DNA of 64,000 bases from Acidobacteriota bacterium. GTDB lineage: Bacteria; Acidobacteriota; Terriglobia; Acidiferrales; UBA7541. The position numbers were made by a program, and so were the translations under genes. The stretch is taken from assembly GCA_013289715.1 (NCBI GenBank), contig JABCZJ010000006.1, positions 62,001-126,000 of the forward strand, given 5' to 3'. The notes under the pieces were generated by a model. The model did no database searches. It saw only the letters and a program-made list of their open reading frames with translations, and was not told the origin of the DNA. Of this stretch, positions 17,926-26,612 are shown piece by piece (position 1 is the first letter of the stretch; each line of letters starts with the position of its first letter).

Positions 17926-18268
17926 AAAAGGCCTTGTGCCCAGGACGGACGCACAGCAACCCAGCGCCGTTCGCACTCCGCAGTGTTGCGCAAATTGCTG
18001 ATCCAACAAGGGTTGGTACGGGGGTACTGTTGACCCCGGCACCCGCGAATCGCATAGTGTTCACAGGCCGCAAGCGGAAGGGCCCAGGCCATGCGATGAG
18101 CATTCTTAGCCGGTATTCGAACATTTCTCGGTTGGCTCGAGTCATTTCTCGGGCACGTACTGGTACAGGTGACATGCACGAAACTTGGCTGGACACTCGG
18201 CCGAATGCCCGGCATTTTTCTGCTATTCTCAGGAGAAATCTGCAGGGCCCTGATCACGGAGTTTTGAG
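17926..18268. other. Intergenic region, no gene seen
   Basis: 343 bp between the LolA-like gene and the signalling gene. No conserved RNA fold such as a c-di-GMP riboswitch core was recognisable. GGAG at 18258-18261 is the ribosome-binding site for the downstream TTG start. Confidence 0.5.
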
Positions 18269-21200
18269 TTGTTAAGTCATCTCAATGCGAGTGCGGTCGT
18301 GCTGTTCGCGGGCGCGTTTCTGCTGGGCATATTTTTTGCCTATGTGTATCAGCAGAAGCGCCAGGCGTACCTGATGGTTTGGGCTTCGGCTTGGCTGCTG
18401 GTTTCGCTCTACTTCGTGCGCTCTGGGTTCGCCGGCGCCGTGCCTCTTTCTGGATGGATGGGCGTCTTCAGCGAATGGGTGATGGCGCTTGCCGCGCTCG
18501 CATTCTATTGTTCGGCGCGCTTGTACGCTCGCCTGACGCTCTCTGCGCGCCGCGTGGCTTTGGCGGCGGCGGTGGCCGCCGTCTGGTCTTTCGCCTACCC
18601 GCGCGAGTGGATCGCGATTCCGCTGGCTTTCGGAGTGGTTGTCCTTTTCTTTCTCACCGCGCAAATATTCTGGCAGGAAGGCCGCAAACAGGAATCACGC
18701 GCCGATAAGCTGCTGGCCGGTACGTTCGTCGCAACCGGAGCTTTGCGGCTGCTCTTCATCTTCCAGGCGCGCCTCGGACCCCTCGCCGGTGTCAACCTCC
18801 AGCCGTTTGCTTTGCTCGCGGAAATTATCGGCGGCGTCCTGATGTTGATGGCGGTGTATGACGAAGAGCGTCGCCGCGTCGAACGCAACATGCTGGCGCT
18901 CTCCAATCTGAACCTGGCGACTTCCAGCTTTGCCGGCGGCGAAATCCAGAAAATGCTCGCGCAGGCTCTGGACCGCGTGCTCAATGTTGTGCGCATCCCG
19001 GCTGGCGCTCTGATCTTGCACTATGGCGATGAAAACGGTCCTGCATCGGTCGTCGTCACCGGCCTGGACGATTCGTTCTGCGCGTCCGTGCAAGAAAGCA
19101 ATCTGGACGACTATGTCGTCCGGCTTGTCGCACGCCTCGGCGGACTCGTCGTGCTGCGCGATCTGGCGCGCGATTCCAACTGGGTGGCGCTGGAAAAAGA
19201 AGAACCGTTCCGCCACATTCGCAAGATGCTGCTCGCGCAAGGCCTGCGCACGATGGTGGGCATCAGCTTGCAGGCTAAAGATCGCGTCTTCGGAATGCTG
19301 CTGCTGGGCACGCCGGACAATCGCAATTTTGCTCCGCCGGAATTGCGTCTGCTGCTCGCATTGGGCCACCAGATCGGCATGGCCGTCGAAAATAGCTACC
19401 TGATTCAGCAGACCGCGCGCCGCAGCGAAGAGCTGCATATTTTGAACGAGATCGGCCGCGCCTTGAGCTCCACGCTCGAGCCCGACGCGCTCTTCGAACG
19501 CATCTATTCCGAAATGCAGCGGCTTTTGGACGTCAACAGCCTCTTCATCGCGTACTACGATCGCAAGAAGGAACAGATTCGCTTTGAGATCGAAGTTATC
19601 GAAGGCGTGCGCCAGCACAAACGAACGCGGCCGACCGGCAATCATCTTGCGGAATTCGTCATTCGCACGGCGCAGCCGCTCTTGATCCGCGAGCAGTTCG
19701 CTGAAGAAACCGCGCGCATGGGTTTTGCGCCGAACCAACAGACCGGCTCGATGTGCGCCGTGCCGCTCATCTTGTACGACCAGGCTGTCGGCGTGATGGC
19801 CGTGCACAGCGCGCAGGAACGCGCTTTCGACGAAGGCCACGTCGAATTGCTGCGCGTGCTGGCCAGCGAGGCCGCGGTGGCCATCGAAAACGCCCGCCTC
19901 TTCTCCGAAGAGCAGAAAAAATCGAAGCAGTTGATGCTCATCAACAACGTCTCCAGCCACGCTATCACCACGCTGAATCCGGAGGAAATGCTCGCCAAGA
20001 TCGCCGCGGAGATCGAAAACGCGCTCACCTACGATCACATCGGCATCGCCATTCTCGATTACTCTTCGAAAGAGCTGGAGATTCAGGCCGAAGCCGGCGC
20101 GCGCCGCGAAGCATTGGGTCGCCGCATTCTTCTGGGAGAAGGTCTGGTAGGCCAGGCAGCACGCTCCGGCCAGATCGCCGCGGTCACCACCGTCACCGCG
20201 GAATCGCCGAGCCCGATCCTCGCCGGAACGGTATCGGCGATCGCTTTGCCCGTGACCTACGCGGAAAGTTTACTCGGCGTGTTGTACGTCGAATCCTCCA
20301 AGCCCTGCGAATTCGCGGATGAAGAGATTCGCTTGCTGCGCACCCTCGCCGATTTATTTGCCGGCGCTCTGCACAATGCCGTGACCTTCCAGAAGGCGCA
20401 GGAACAGGCCATTACCGACGGCCTCACGGGCGTTAAAACGCACCGCTTCCTGATGGAGGCGCTCTCCTCCGAGTGGAAACGCTCCACCCGCGCGAATCGC
20501 CCCTTCGCTCTGGTCCTGATGGATCTTGATCGCTTCAAATTCGTGAACGATTTCTACGGCCACCTGGAAGGCGACGTCGTGCTGCAGCGCGTCGGCCACA
20601 TCTTGGAGCAGAATTGCCGCCGCTCCGATGTCGTTGCGCGTTATGGCGGAGACGAATTCGTCATCCTCATGCCGGAAACCAGCGTCGAGCAGGCCATTCA
20701 ACTCGCCAGCAAGCTGCGCGGCTGGGTTGCCGCCGATCCGCTGCTGCGCGATAAAAATATTACGGCCAGTTTCGGCATCGCCGGTTTCCCGCTGCACGGC
20801 TCTACTCCGCAGGAACTGATTCAGGTCGCGGATTCGTCCATGTACCTGTCGAAACATCAGGGCGGAAATTCCGTTTCCAGTGCGGAGCAGGGCGACCCCA
20901 ACGACACCAAGCGCTGGAAGAAAGACGTCCTGGAAGCCTATCTGGGCGTGACGCTCAAGCGCCAGTTCTCCACCGGTCCCGACGCCTTCGACGAAATTTA
21001 CCGCCGCCTCGAGCAGTTCACTCGTTCGCTGATCGAACATGGCGACGGCGATGCGGACGATCCCGTTCCGTCAGCGGTTGTAGACACCGTCACATCGCTG
21101 GCGCTCGCAATTGACGCGAAAGACCGTTACACCCAGGGCCATTCGCAAAAAGTTTCCGCGTATTCCGTGATGATCGCGCAGGCGCTGCGCATGAATCAGG

Positions 21201-21685
21201 CCGAAGTCGAGGAAATACGCCTGGCGGGCTTGCTGCACGACATCGGCAAAGTCGGCATTCCCGAAACCATTCTGAATAAGTCTGGGCCGCTCGACGCGAC
21301 CGAATGGACCACCATGAAGACCCATACCGAGCTGGGCGCGAAAATTCTTGAGCCCCTCGCCGCCATGAATCGCATCCGCGAAATGGTGCGCCACCATCAC
21401 GAATTCTACGACGGCACCGGCTATCCGGATCGCCTCACCGCCGATCAGATTCCCCTCGGCGCGCGCGTCATCGCGATCGCTGACGCCTACGACACCATTA
21501 CTTCCGAGCGCACTTACAAGAAGGCCCGCAACCCGGAAGAAGCGTTCTCTGAACTCGAGCGCTGCGCCGCGAACCAATTCGATCCCGCAATCGTGCGCGG
21601 CTTCGTTGAAGCGATGCGCCGCGCACCCCAACAGCACATAGCCGCCTCCGTAGGGGCAGCGGAGCCCGAGAACCTAGGCTGCTAG
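18269..21685 (+). CDS. Membrane GAF-GAF-GAF-GGDEF-HD-GYP cyclic-di-GMP signalling protein
   Basis: A 1138-residue protein. Residues 1-195 hold about seven membrane segments; three GAF-like domains follow (roughly 215-375, 395-545, 565-705). A GGDEF domain at about 715-870 has intact RYGGDEF and an RxxD inhibitory site (RRSD) five residues before it. An HD-GYP domain at about 930-1115 has intact HDIGK and HHEFYDGTGYP. It could therefore both make and degrade c-di-GMP, depending on signals sensed by the membrane or GAF parts. TTG start with GGAG seven bases upstream. No linked response regulator is present. Confidence 0.92.
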   Translation: MLSHLNASAVVLFAGAFLLGIFFAYVYQQKRQAYLMVWASAWLLVSLYFVRSGFAGAVPLSGWMGVFSEWVMALAALAFYCSARLYARLTLSARRVALAAAVAAVWSFAYPREWIAIPLAFGVVVLFFLTAQIFWQEGRKQESRADKLLAGTFVATGALRLLFIFQARLGPLAGVNLQPFALLAEIIGGVLMLMAVYDEERRRVERNMLALSNLNLATSSFAGGEIQKMLAQALDRVLNVVRIPAGALILHYGDENGPASVVVTGLDDSFCASVQESNLDDYVVRLVARLGGLVVLRDLARDSNWVALEKEEPFRHIRKMLLAQGLRTMVGISLQAKDRVFGMLLLGTPDNRNFAPPELRLLLALGHQIGMAVENSYLIQQTARRSEELHILNEIGRALSSTLEPDALFERIYSEMQRLLDVNSLFIAYYDRKKEQIRFEIEVIEGVRQHKRTRPTGNHLAEFVIRTAQPLLIREQFAEETARMGFAPNQQTGSMCAVPLILYDQAVGVMAVHSAQERAFDEGHVELLRVLASEAAVAIENARLFSEEQKKSKQLMLINNVSSHAITTLNPEEMLAKIAAEIENALTYDHIGIAILDYSSKELEIQAEAGARREALGRRILLGEGLVGQAARSGQIAAVTTVTAESPSPILAGTVSAIALPVTYAESLLGVLYVESSKPCEFADEEIRLLRTLADLFAGALHNAVTFQKAQEQAITDGLTGVKTHRFLMEALSSEWKRSTRANRPFALVLMDLDRFKFVNDFYGHLEGDVVLQRVGHILEQNCRRSDVVARYGGDEFVILMPETSVEQAIQLASKLRGWVAADPLLRDKNITASFGIAGFPLHGSTPQELIQVADSSMYLSKHQGGNSVSSAEQGDPNDTKRWKKDVLEAYLGVTLKRQFSTGPDAFDEIYRRLEQFTRSLIEHGDGDADDPVPSAVVDTVTSLALAIDAKDRYTQGHSQKVSAYSVMIAQALRMNQAEVEEIRLAGLLHDIGKVGIPETILNKSGPLDATEWTTMKTHTELGAKILEPLAAMNRIREMVRHHHEFYDGTGYPDRLTADQIPLGARVIAIADAYDTITSERTYKKARNPEEAFSELERCAANQFDPAIVRGFVEAMRRAPQQHIAASVGAAEPENLGC

Positions 21686-21805
21686 ATTTGATTCCCCGCA
21701 CCGCGCGGTATTCCTAACATCACGGTACGTCTTACGATACGCTCTCTACCACAGCACAGTAGGGGACCCCTTCCTGTGGAATTTCGCTCCCTGAGGCATC
21801 TTGGG

Positions 21806-21962
21806 ATGCTTTGCAAGACATTCAGCGCAGCCGTTGTTCGGCATAGACGCTTATCTGGTCGAAACCGAAGTGGACGTCGTCCCCGCTTTCAAGGGCCAAT
21901 TCACGGGCGTCGGCCTGCCGGACATCGCCGTGAAAGTCGTCCTGGAGTTCGTAACCGATTGA
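21806..21962 (+). pseudogene. comM: comM (YifB, Mg-chelatase-like ATPase) 5' remnant, frameshifted
   Basis: ATG 21806 opens MLCKTFSAAV. A single extra base at 21836 shifts the frame, after which FGIDAYLVETEVDVV...FTGVGLPDIAVK follows and runs to a stop at 21960-21962. This is the familiar N-terminus of ComM-type competence ATPases (S/T-AAV-x-GIDAYLVEVEVD...VGLPDxAVxE). About 50 of roughly 500 codons remain. The matching C-terminal end is found at 23911-24063, so the gene was split and its middle lost. Confidence 0.8.
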
Positions 21963-22068
21963 AACTAAACGGTACGGATAGCGCTCTAGGGCGCTTATCG
22001 GACTGTGGAGACGGGTTATCGGACTATTAACGGACCGTGATGGCCAGGTGCTAAGCAGCCTGAAAATC

Positions 22069-22278
22069 ATGGACCCAACGCTTCTTTCCCTGCTGGATTC
22101 GATCCCACAGAAACCTCCTCGATCCAAACTCGAAACTCACCGCGAGCTGATTCGCCAGTTGCGGCGAAAAGGCTGCACGTATCGCGACATCGTTCGCATT
22201 CTTCACGAGCGTGTCGGCCTCGACGTGGCCGTCAGCACGATTCACTCGTTCATCAGGGTTCGCGCAAAACACCGATAG
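22069..22278 (+). CDS. Small HTH protein, TraK-like/resolvase-like DNA-binding
   Basis: From ATG 22069 the product is 69 residues, basic, with a helix-turn-helix pattern: HRELIRQLRRKGCTYRDIVRILHERVGLDVAVSTIHSFIRVR. Such orphan HTH proteins occur on plasmids and islands, where they regulate or help mobilise DNA. It lies inside the split comM locus. A GTG-type frame to 22048 adds seven residues. It may be a truncated remnant of a longer protein, since nothing follows the HTH. Confidence 0.55.
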   Translation: MDPTLLSLLDSIPQKPPRSKLETHRELIRQLRRKGCTYRDIVRILHERVGLDVAVSTIHSFIRVRAKHR

Positions 22279-22282
22279 GAGG

Positions 22283-22501
22283 ATGCGCGTCTGGAATTGG
22301 TCCCATCATGGAGCGTGGCACCTGTACGGACATTCTCATGGGAACCTCCCTGACCCGCCTACTTCCCTTTCCATGGACGTCGGCGTTGACACTCACGATT
22401 TCCGACCGTGGCATTTCGACGAAATCAGCACCCTTATGGCCGAGAGGGTGAAAAGGCCAGCCGCACCGGAGCATTCCCGCCAGTCAAGCATTCACGACTG
22501 A
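22283..22501 (+). pseudogene. Metallophosphoesterase C-terminal fragment
   Basis: The frame from 22283 reads RVWNWSHHGAWHLYGHSHG then SMDVGVDTHDFRPWHFDEI, the metal-binding GHxHG end of calcineurin-like phosphoesterases of the YfcE/phage type. The N-terminal catalytic half (with D-x-H and GNHD motifs) is missing, and only 5 bp separate it from the HTH stop. It is therefore a truncated remnant, probably moved in with mobile DNA. Confidence 0.65.
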
Positions 22502-22523
22502 GACTTCTCTCTGGCGCAGTAGG

Positions 22524-22563
22524 TTTACGCATATTGCGTATGCCCTTACGCAATATGCGTAAA
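22524..22563. promoter_or_regulatory. Perfect 17-bp inverted repeat, candidate operator
   Basis: TTTACGCATATTGCGTA and its exact complement are separated by six bases (22541-22546). Each arm is itself a dyad TACGCA-N3-TGCGTA, so the site offers two tandem operator-like half-dyads. It lies 128 bp before the DUF4143 ATPase start. The arrangement suits a dimeric regulator binding twice, but it could equally be a hairpin terminator (no T-run follows) or a recombination site. Confidence 0.6.
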
Positions 22564-22691
22564 ATATGGGGTGGATTCTCTGATGGACATGGTCAGGGGT
22601 CAAGTTGCCTCCAACAACATCTTTGGCATCTGTCCCACAAACACCGATTTCTAGTATTGAGTAATCTAAAGTACTAGTTTATATTTCTCAT

Positions 22692-23864
22692 ATGCAATAT
22701 ATCCAAAGGAGATTGGCAGGCGTGCTGCTGGACGCAGCTCAACACTTTCCCGCTGTTGTTGTGACAGGGCCCCGGCGTGCCGGCAAAACCACTCTTCTGC
22801 GCAGGCTGTTCCCGAAAGCCCGCTACGTACTGCTCGAAGACCCCGACATTCAGGCACGCGTACGCAGCGATCCCCGCGCATTCCTTGACGCGCTGCGCCC
22901 TCCAGTCGTCTTCGACGAGATCCAGAATACCCCCGAATTACTTGCCTACGTCCGTACGGTTATCGACACGGGCCGACGGCGGATGGGGCAATGGCTGTTC
23001 ACGGGGTCCCAGGAGGCTCCGCTGATGCAGGGCATCAGCGAATCGATGGCGGGCCGGGCTGCCATCCTCCAGCTCCTGCCTTTCAGCCTCGCAGAAACCA
23101 AGAAAGTGAACCTGTTACACGGGGGATTCCCAGAGGTGCTCGCCCGGCCCAAGGCTCGTAGCCTTTGGTTTGCCTCCTACTTGCAAACGTACTTGGAGAG
23201 AGATGTCCGGGCGATTACAAACGTGCGGGACTTGGCGACGTTTCGCCGTTTTCTCGCTCTTCTGGCGAGTCGTCACGGCCAGATTCTGAACAAGACCGAC
23301 CTTGCTGCACCGCTCGGGGTCACCGTTCCCACGATTGGCGACTGGCTGCACATCCTTGAAATAACAGGCCAGGTCATTCTGGTGCCGCCGTATTTCGAAA
23401 ATCTCGGAAAGAGACTAATCAAGTCACCGAAAGTGTACCTGGGTGATTCCGGCCTCGCCTGTTACCTGCTGGGCCTGACATCATCAGCTGAGCTTGAGCG
23501 GTCGCCATTCCTGGGGCCTTTGTTCGAAGGCTTCGTCGCAGCAGAGATACTCAAAAGCCAAGCCGACCGTGGAATGCGCAAGGAGCTCTACTATTTTCGC
23601 GATCAGCAGGGTCTGGAAGTAGACTTTCTTGTTCCACGTCCTAACGCCAAGCTGTGGCTGGTAGAAGCGAACGCCGCGAAGACGGTCCGCCCGCCCATGG
23701 CATCTCCCTTGACCACTCTTCAGCGCGCGCTGCAAAAACGAGCAGGAAGATTGATCGTGGTCCATCGGAAGTCCCGGCTTCAGGTTCCTACGGCCGCGAT
23801 CGCTAGCGGAGTTGAGGCGCTGGATCTAGAGCAGTTTGTCGGCGAACTCTTGGCGGCTCGATGA
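22692..23864 (+). CDS. AAA-type ATPase with DUF4143 domain
   Basis: A 390-residue protein with Walker A GPRRAGKTT (residues 26-34), Walker B VVFDEIQN (about 72-79) and a sensor region FTGSQ. The C-terminal DUF4143 region contains YLGDSGLACYLLGL and the restriction-endonuclease-like strand pattern YYFRDQQGLEVDFLV. These are typical of the AAA_14/DUF4143 family, which is widespread on genomic islands and of unknown function, with suggested roles in defence or toxin regulation (not established). It occupies the gap in comM and has no partner gene apart from the upstream palindrome. Confidence 0.85.
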   Translation: MQYIQRRLAGVLLDAAQHFPAVVVTGPRRAGKTTLLRRLFPKARYVLLEDPDIQARVRSDPRAFLDALRPPVVFDEIQNTPELLAYVRTVIDTGRRRMGQWLFTGSQEAPLMQGISESMAGRAAILQLLPFSLAETKKVNLLHGGFPEVLARPKARSLWFASYLQTYLERDVRAITNVRDLATFRRFLALLASRHGQILNKTDLAAPLGVTVPTIGDWLHILEITGQVILVPPYFENLGKRLIKSPKVYLGDSGLACYLLGLTSSAELERSPFLGPLFEGFVAAEILKSQADRGMRKELYYFRDQQGLEVDFLVPRPNAKLWLVEANAAKTVRPPMASPLTTLQRALQKRAGRLIVVHRKSRLQVPTAAIASGVEALDLEQFVGELLAAR

Positions 23865-23910
23865 ATTGCAGTCAGACGGGCCCAACAACCGTCCCCCGTG
23901 ATCCCGACAT

Positions 23911-24063
23911 TTTCGCATCCTCGGCATTTCCGCGCGCGCCCATGACCGCATCCTGAAAGTTTCGCGCACCATCGCCGATTTGGAAGGCGCTCCGGCTCTC
24001 GCGCCCAAACACCTCAGCGAAGCCATCCAGTACCACACGCTCGACCGCACCTACCGGGCGTAA
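23911..24063 (+). pseudogene. comM: comM (YifB) 3' remnant
   Basis: In the frame ending at TAA 24061-24063 the sequence reads [24 protein letters not shown]...[17 protein letters not shown], the conserved C-terminus of ComM/YifB ATPases (SARAxxRILKVxRTIADL ... EAIQYRxLDR). An in-frame TGA at 23899 shows it cannot be expressed from the left. With the 5' remnant at 21806 it brackets about 1.95 kb of foreign-looking DNA. Confidence 0.8.
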
Positions 24064-24144
24064 GGTTTTCCATATTCCCGTGGGCGAATCATTGCTTCGC
24101 ACGGATTCGAGGATCAAACCGCAGTCGGCCGGCGAGTCATTTGG

Positions 24145-24357
24145 CTAACTAGGATTTTTCGTGACTCTCGGGTACTTCTCGCAGACATGCGATGCAAACG
24201 CCTTGTCGCGCTGCTGCTTGTAATGCGTCTTCATCGCGTCAATTGATTCGCCAGCGGGCGGCCCTAAAGCTTTGAACACCCACGCGCATTCGCTGCACAC
24301 CCAGCCTTGAAAATTCTGGTTTTCGACTCGTAGCAATTTGCGGCGCCTCGCCTCCAT
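24145..24357 (-). CDS. Small zinc-ribbon-like protein of unknown function
   Basis: A 70-residue, strongly basic protein. WVCSECAWVF provides a CxxC pair, and a later H...H-x-C (KAFASHVCEKYP) could complete a zinc site. The composition and complete small-protein look suggest a real gene rather than chance, and similar short proteins seem common in Acidobacteria (recollection, unverified). Role unknown. It lies just beyond the comM 3' remnant on the other strand. Confidence 0.55.
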   Translation of the reverse strand: MEARRRKLLRVENQNFQGWVCSECAWVFKALGPPAGESIDAMKTHYKQQRDKAFASHVCEKYPRVTKNPS

Positions 24358-24506
24358 GGTCCCCCTCGGGAATTGGTATGGTTATGCTGCCGTCGAATCC
24401 ACCGGGCTTTGCATACAGATCAAGGTCGGACGGAATGTCCGCGGCCCGAACAGTAACGATAGAAGCAGGTTGCTGTCTGTGGGGTATCCAACACTGATGG
24501 GAACTG

Positions 24507-25262
24507 CTATCGCAATCCGAGTTCGTCCTCGAACTGTCGAATGACGTCGTAACACTCACAAGCGGATTTTTCGAGTTTCCTGCGGTTCACAATCTTCACT
24601 GCGCCTCGCACGTATTCTATGATTCCCTTTTTTTGCAGTTCGGACGCCGCCAGGCTCACCGTGGATCGGTCAGTACCCATCATCGTCGCGACGAAATCGT
24701 GGGTGATCGGAAGCACCCCCGAATCCACTCGATCCTGAGTCATCAGCAGCCACCTGGAGAGACGCTGCTGTATATCGTGCAACCGGTTGCACGCCGCGGT
24801 CTGCGCCACTTGCATTCCTTGCAGTCCCGTATGTCGGTTCAACATCGCTTGCAGCTGCGGAGCCGACCGCAGAATGCGTTCCAGCGCATTCCCCAACATT
24901 CGAGAACCTTCCCCGGCGATTTGGATTATTTCGCGCACGGAACTTCTGCTCAAGCCGGCAGCCAATCCTGCTCCCACGTAGCCCTCGTTGCCCACTACGC
25001 CCACTTCCACAGTTCGGCCGTCTTTGGTCACTACCACTTGAGAAACCATCCCTCGATTCGGGAAATAGACGAACTCGATACTTTGCGTCGGCTCATGAAG
25101 GCTCAGATGACTTGGCAGTTCGACATGCGTCAAGTTCGGACGCATCTGCTCGTATTCATTGGCGGGCATGGCCAGCAGTACTTTGTTCCTGACTGGCTTT
25201 CCGTCAACATTGGTCCGCTCGTCCGCCGGTGCCACGCGAAAGTTTTTCCCGCTCATGTCCAT
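24507..25262 (-). CDS. Crp/Fnr-family transcriptional regulator
   Basis: About 251 residues. An N-terminal cyclic-nucleotide-binding-like beta-barrel (EFVYFPNRGMVSQVVVTKDG then VGNEGYVGAGLA) is followed by a C-terminal winged HTH (THDFVATMMGTDRSTVSLAASELQKKGIIEY). It lacks the Cys cluster of Fnr, so the effector is unknown. Proteins of this subtype are common as stress or nitrogen-responsive regulators in this phylum. ATG 25262 is taken; a TTG at 25277 would add five residues. Confidence 0.82.
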   Translation of the reverse strand: MDMSGKNFRVAPADERTNVDGKPVRNKVLLAMPANEYEQMRPNLTHVELPSHLSLHEPTQSIEFVYFPNRGMVSQVVVTKDGRTVEVGVVGNEGYVGAGLAAGLSRSSVREIIQIAGEGSRMLGNALERILRSAPQLQAMLNRHTGLQGMQVAQTAACNRLHDIQQRLSRWLLMTQDRVDSGVLPITHDFVATMMGTDRSTVSLAASELQKKGIIEYVRGAVKIVNRRKLEKSACECYDVIRQFEDELGLR

Positions 25263-25464
25263 CCTGAAAGGCGCCAAATTGCCTGGCCCTAATTACCTGG
25301 AAGTTCACAGCCTCTGAGAGCCGCATCCATTCGAGCAGAAGTCGCGCTAGCAATCTGTGCGAAACGGGACAACTCCCAACCTCAATGCGAAGCAAATTGC
25401 GCGGCGGAGTGATGCGGGTTGACGGCGCCCAGGCGCCGTTAGCGCGGTTGAGTGTGCATGAATT

Positions 25465-25493
25465 TTGAGCCGTACCGAAATTTGTACTAAACT
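25465..25493 (+). promoter_or_regulatory. Candidate sigma-70 promoter for the membrane-protein gene
   Basis: TTGAGC (25465-25470) and TAAACT (25488-25493) are separated by 17 bases, and the start codon follows at 25520, giving a leader of about 20 bases. It also spans an inverted GTAC-N8-GTAC. Confidence 0.4.
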
Positions 25494-25519
25494 CCACGCG
25501 CGCACCGCGCCGCCTCTCT

Positions 25520-26152
25520 ATGACAGCTCCCATTGTTCCTGAACCGCGTTGGCCCGCTTTTGTCGCGATGCTTGCGGCTGGCGGCGTTTATCTGGCGTTG
25601 CCGGAGCGGCTCTCGCTGGGGCCCGGCTGGGGGTTGCTCGCGATAATCCTGGTCCTGATGGTTCCCATCGCGGTATCGAATCGTCGCGGCGACTTTCACA
25701 TCACCAGGCCTCTGGTAGTGATCGCCAACGGCGCTATCACCGTGGGCATGATTGCTTCACTGGCTCTGCTGATTGAAGGCATCCCTCAGCATCGCGACTC
25801 GCCGACAGCCCTGCTGCGTGGCGCTCTGGCGCTCTGGTTCACCAACATAGTGGTCTTCGCGTTGTGGTACTGGAAGCTGGATGCGGGCGGCCCTTCGCGG
25901 CGCGACGCGCGCAGCGGGCGTTTGAAAAGCTCGTTCCTGTTTCCGCAGATGCTGGATGAGGAAGGCAGAGATCCCAACTGGTCGCCGCAATTCATGGACT
26001 ACCTGTTCCTGGCATTTAATACCAGCACGGCCTTTTCGCCGACGGACACGGCCGTCCTGTCGCGCTGGGCCAAAGCAGGCACGATGTTGCAGGCCTTGAT
26101 CTCGCTGGCGATTGTGGTGTTGCTCGCTGCGCGCGCCGTGAATATTTTCTGA
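25520..26152 (+). CDS. Integral membrane protein, DUF1345-like
   Basis: A 210-residue protein with about five hydrophobic segments. The C-terminal part, MDYLFLAFNTSTAFSPTDTAVLSRWAK, resembles the conserved 'YxFxAxTxxxxFxxSDT' region of DUF1345 membrane proteins. Function unknown. It has its own candidate promoter just upstream and is followed 38 bp later by a VOC protein, so the two could be co-transcribed. Confidence 0.65.
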   Translation: MTAPIVPEPRWPAFVAMLAAGGVYLALPERLSLGPGWGLLAIILVLMVPIAVSNRRGDFHITRPLVVIANGAITVGMIASLALLIEGIPQHRDSPTALLRGALALWFTNIVVFALWYWKLDAGGPSRRDARSGRLKSSFLFPQMLDEEGRDPNWSPQFMDYLFLAFNTSTAFSPTDTAVLSRWAKAGTMLQALISLAIVVLLAARAVNIF

Positions 26153-26190
26153 GTTCCATATTTCATCTGAAGTTGCCGGGGAGGTCTAAG

Positions 26191-26568
26191 ATGCTCGCAT
26201 CCTGCAAAATGGTCGGCTTCGTTCCCGCGCGCGATTCCCAGAAAGCGCGCGAATTCTACGAAGGCAAGCTGGGCTTTCAATTTGTCAGTGACGATGCCTT
26301 CGCACTGGTGGTGCTGGCGGGGGAGAACAAAATTCGGATCGCCAAGGTTCCCAAGGATTTCGCGCCCGCCGCCTTCACCATTCTCGGCTGGGAAGTGCAA
26401 GATATCGAAGCAGTCGTCGCCTGGCTCAAAGGCCGCGGCGTGGCATTTGAAAAATATCCTTTCATTCAGGATCCCGAACTCGGCATCTGGACAGCGCCCG
26501 GTGGCGATAAAGTTGCCTGGTTCAAAGATCCCGACGGCAACGTCCTTTCCGTCGCGCAGCATGTCTGA
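26191..26568 (+). CDS. VOC-family (glyoxalase/bleomycin-resistance-like) protein
   Basis: A 125-residue protein with one vicinal-oxygen-chelate module. FVPARDSQKAREFYEGKLGF gives the opening beta-alpha motif, and DPDGNVLSV the closing strand with the conserved DPDGN. Members bind a divalent metal and act as glyoxalases, dioxygenases or binding proteins; the substrate cannot be inferred. ATG 26191 follows GGGGAGG at 26178-26184. Confidence 0.8.
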   Translation: MLASCKMVGFVPARDSQKAREFYEGKLGFQFVSDDAFALVVLAGENKIRIAKVPKDFAPAAFTILGWEVQDIEAVVAWLKGRGVAFEKYPFIQDPELGIWTAPGGDKVAWFKDPDGNVLSVAQHV

Positions 26569-26612
26569 AATGCCTGACGCGTAGAGATGTTCGCAACCCA
26601 CAAGGAGGCGCC

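Noticed and set aside
16519..18042. A 507-codon open frame on the minus strand
   Set aside because: It lies antisense to the LolA-like gene, has no homology-like motifs and reflects the GC-rich third codon positions of the real gene.
17926..18268. A possible c-di-GMP riboswitch ahead of the GGDEF gene
   Set aside because: I could not find the conserved GEMM core or tetraloop/receptor pairing.
18695..20038. A 447-codon minus-strand frame
   Set aside because: It is antisense to the GAF region of the GGDEF/HD-GYP gene and has no recognisable protein pattern.
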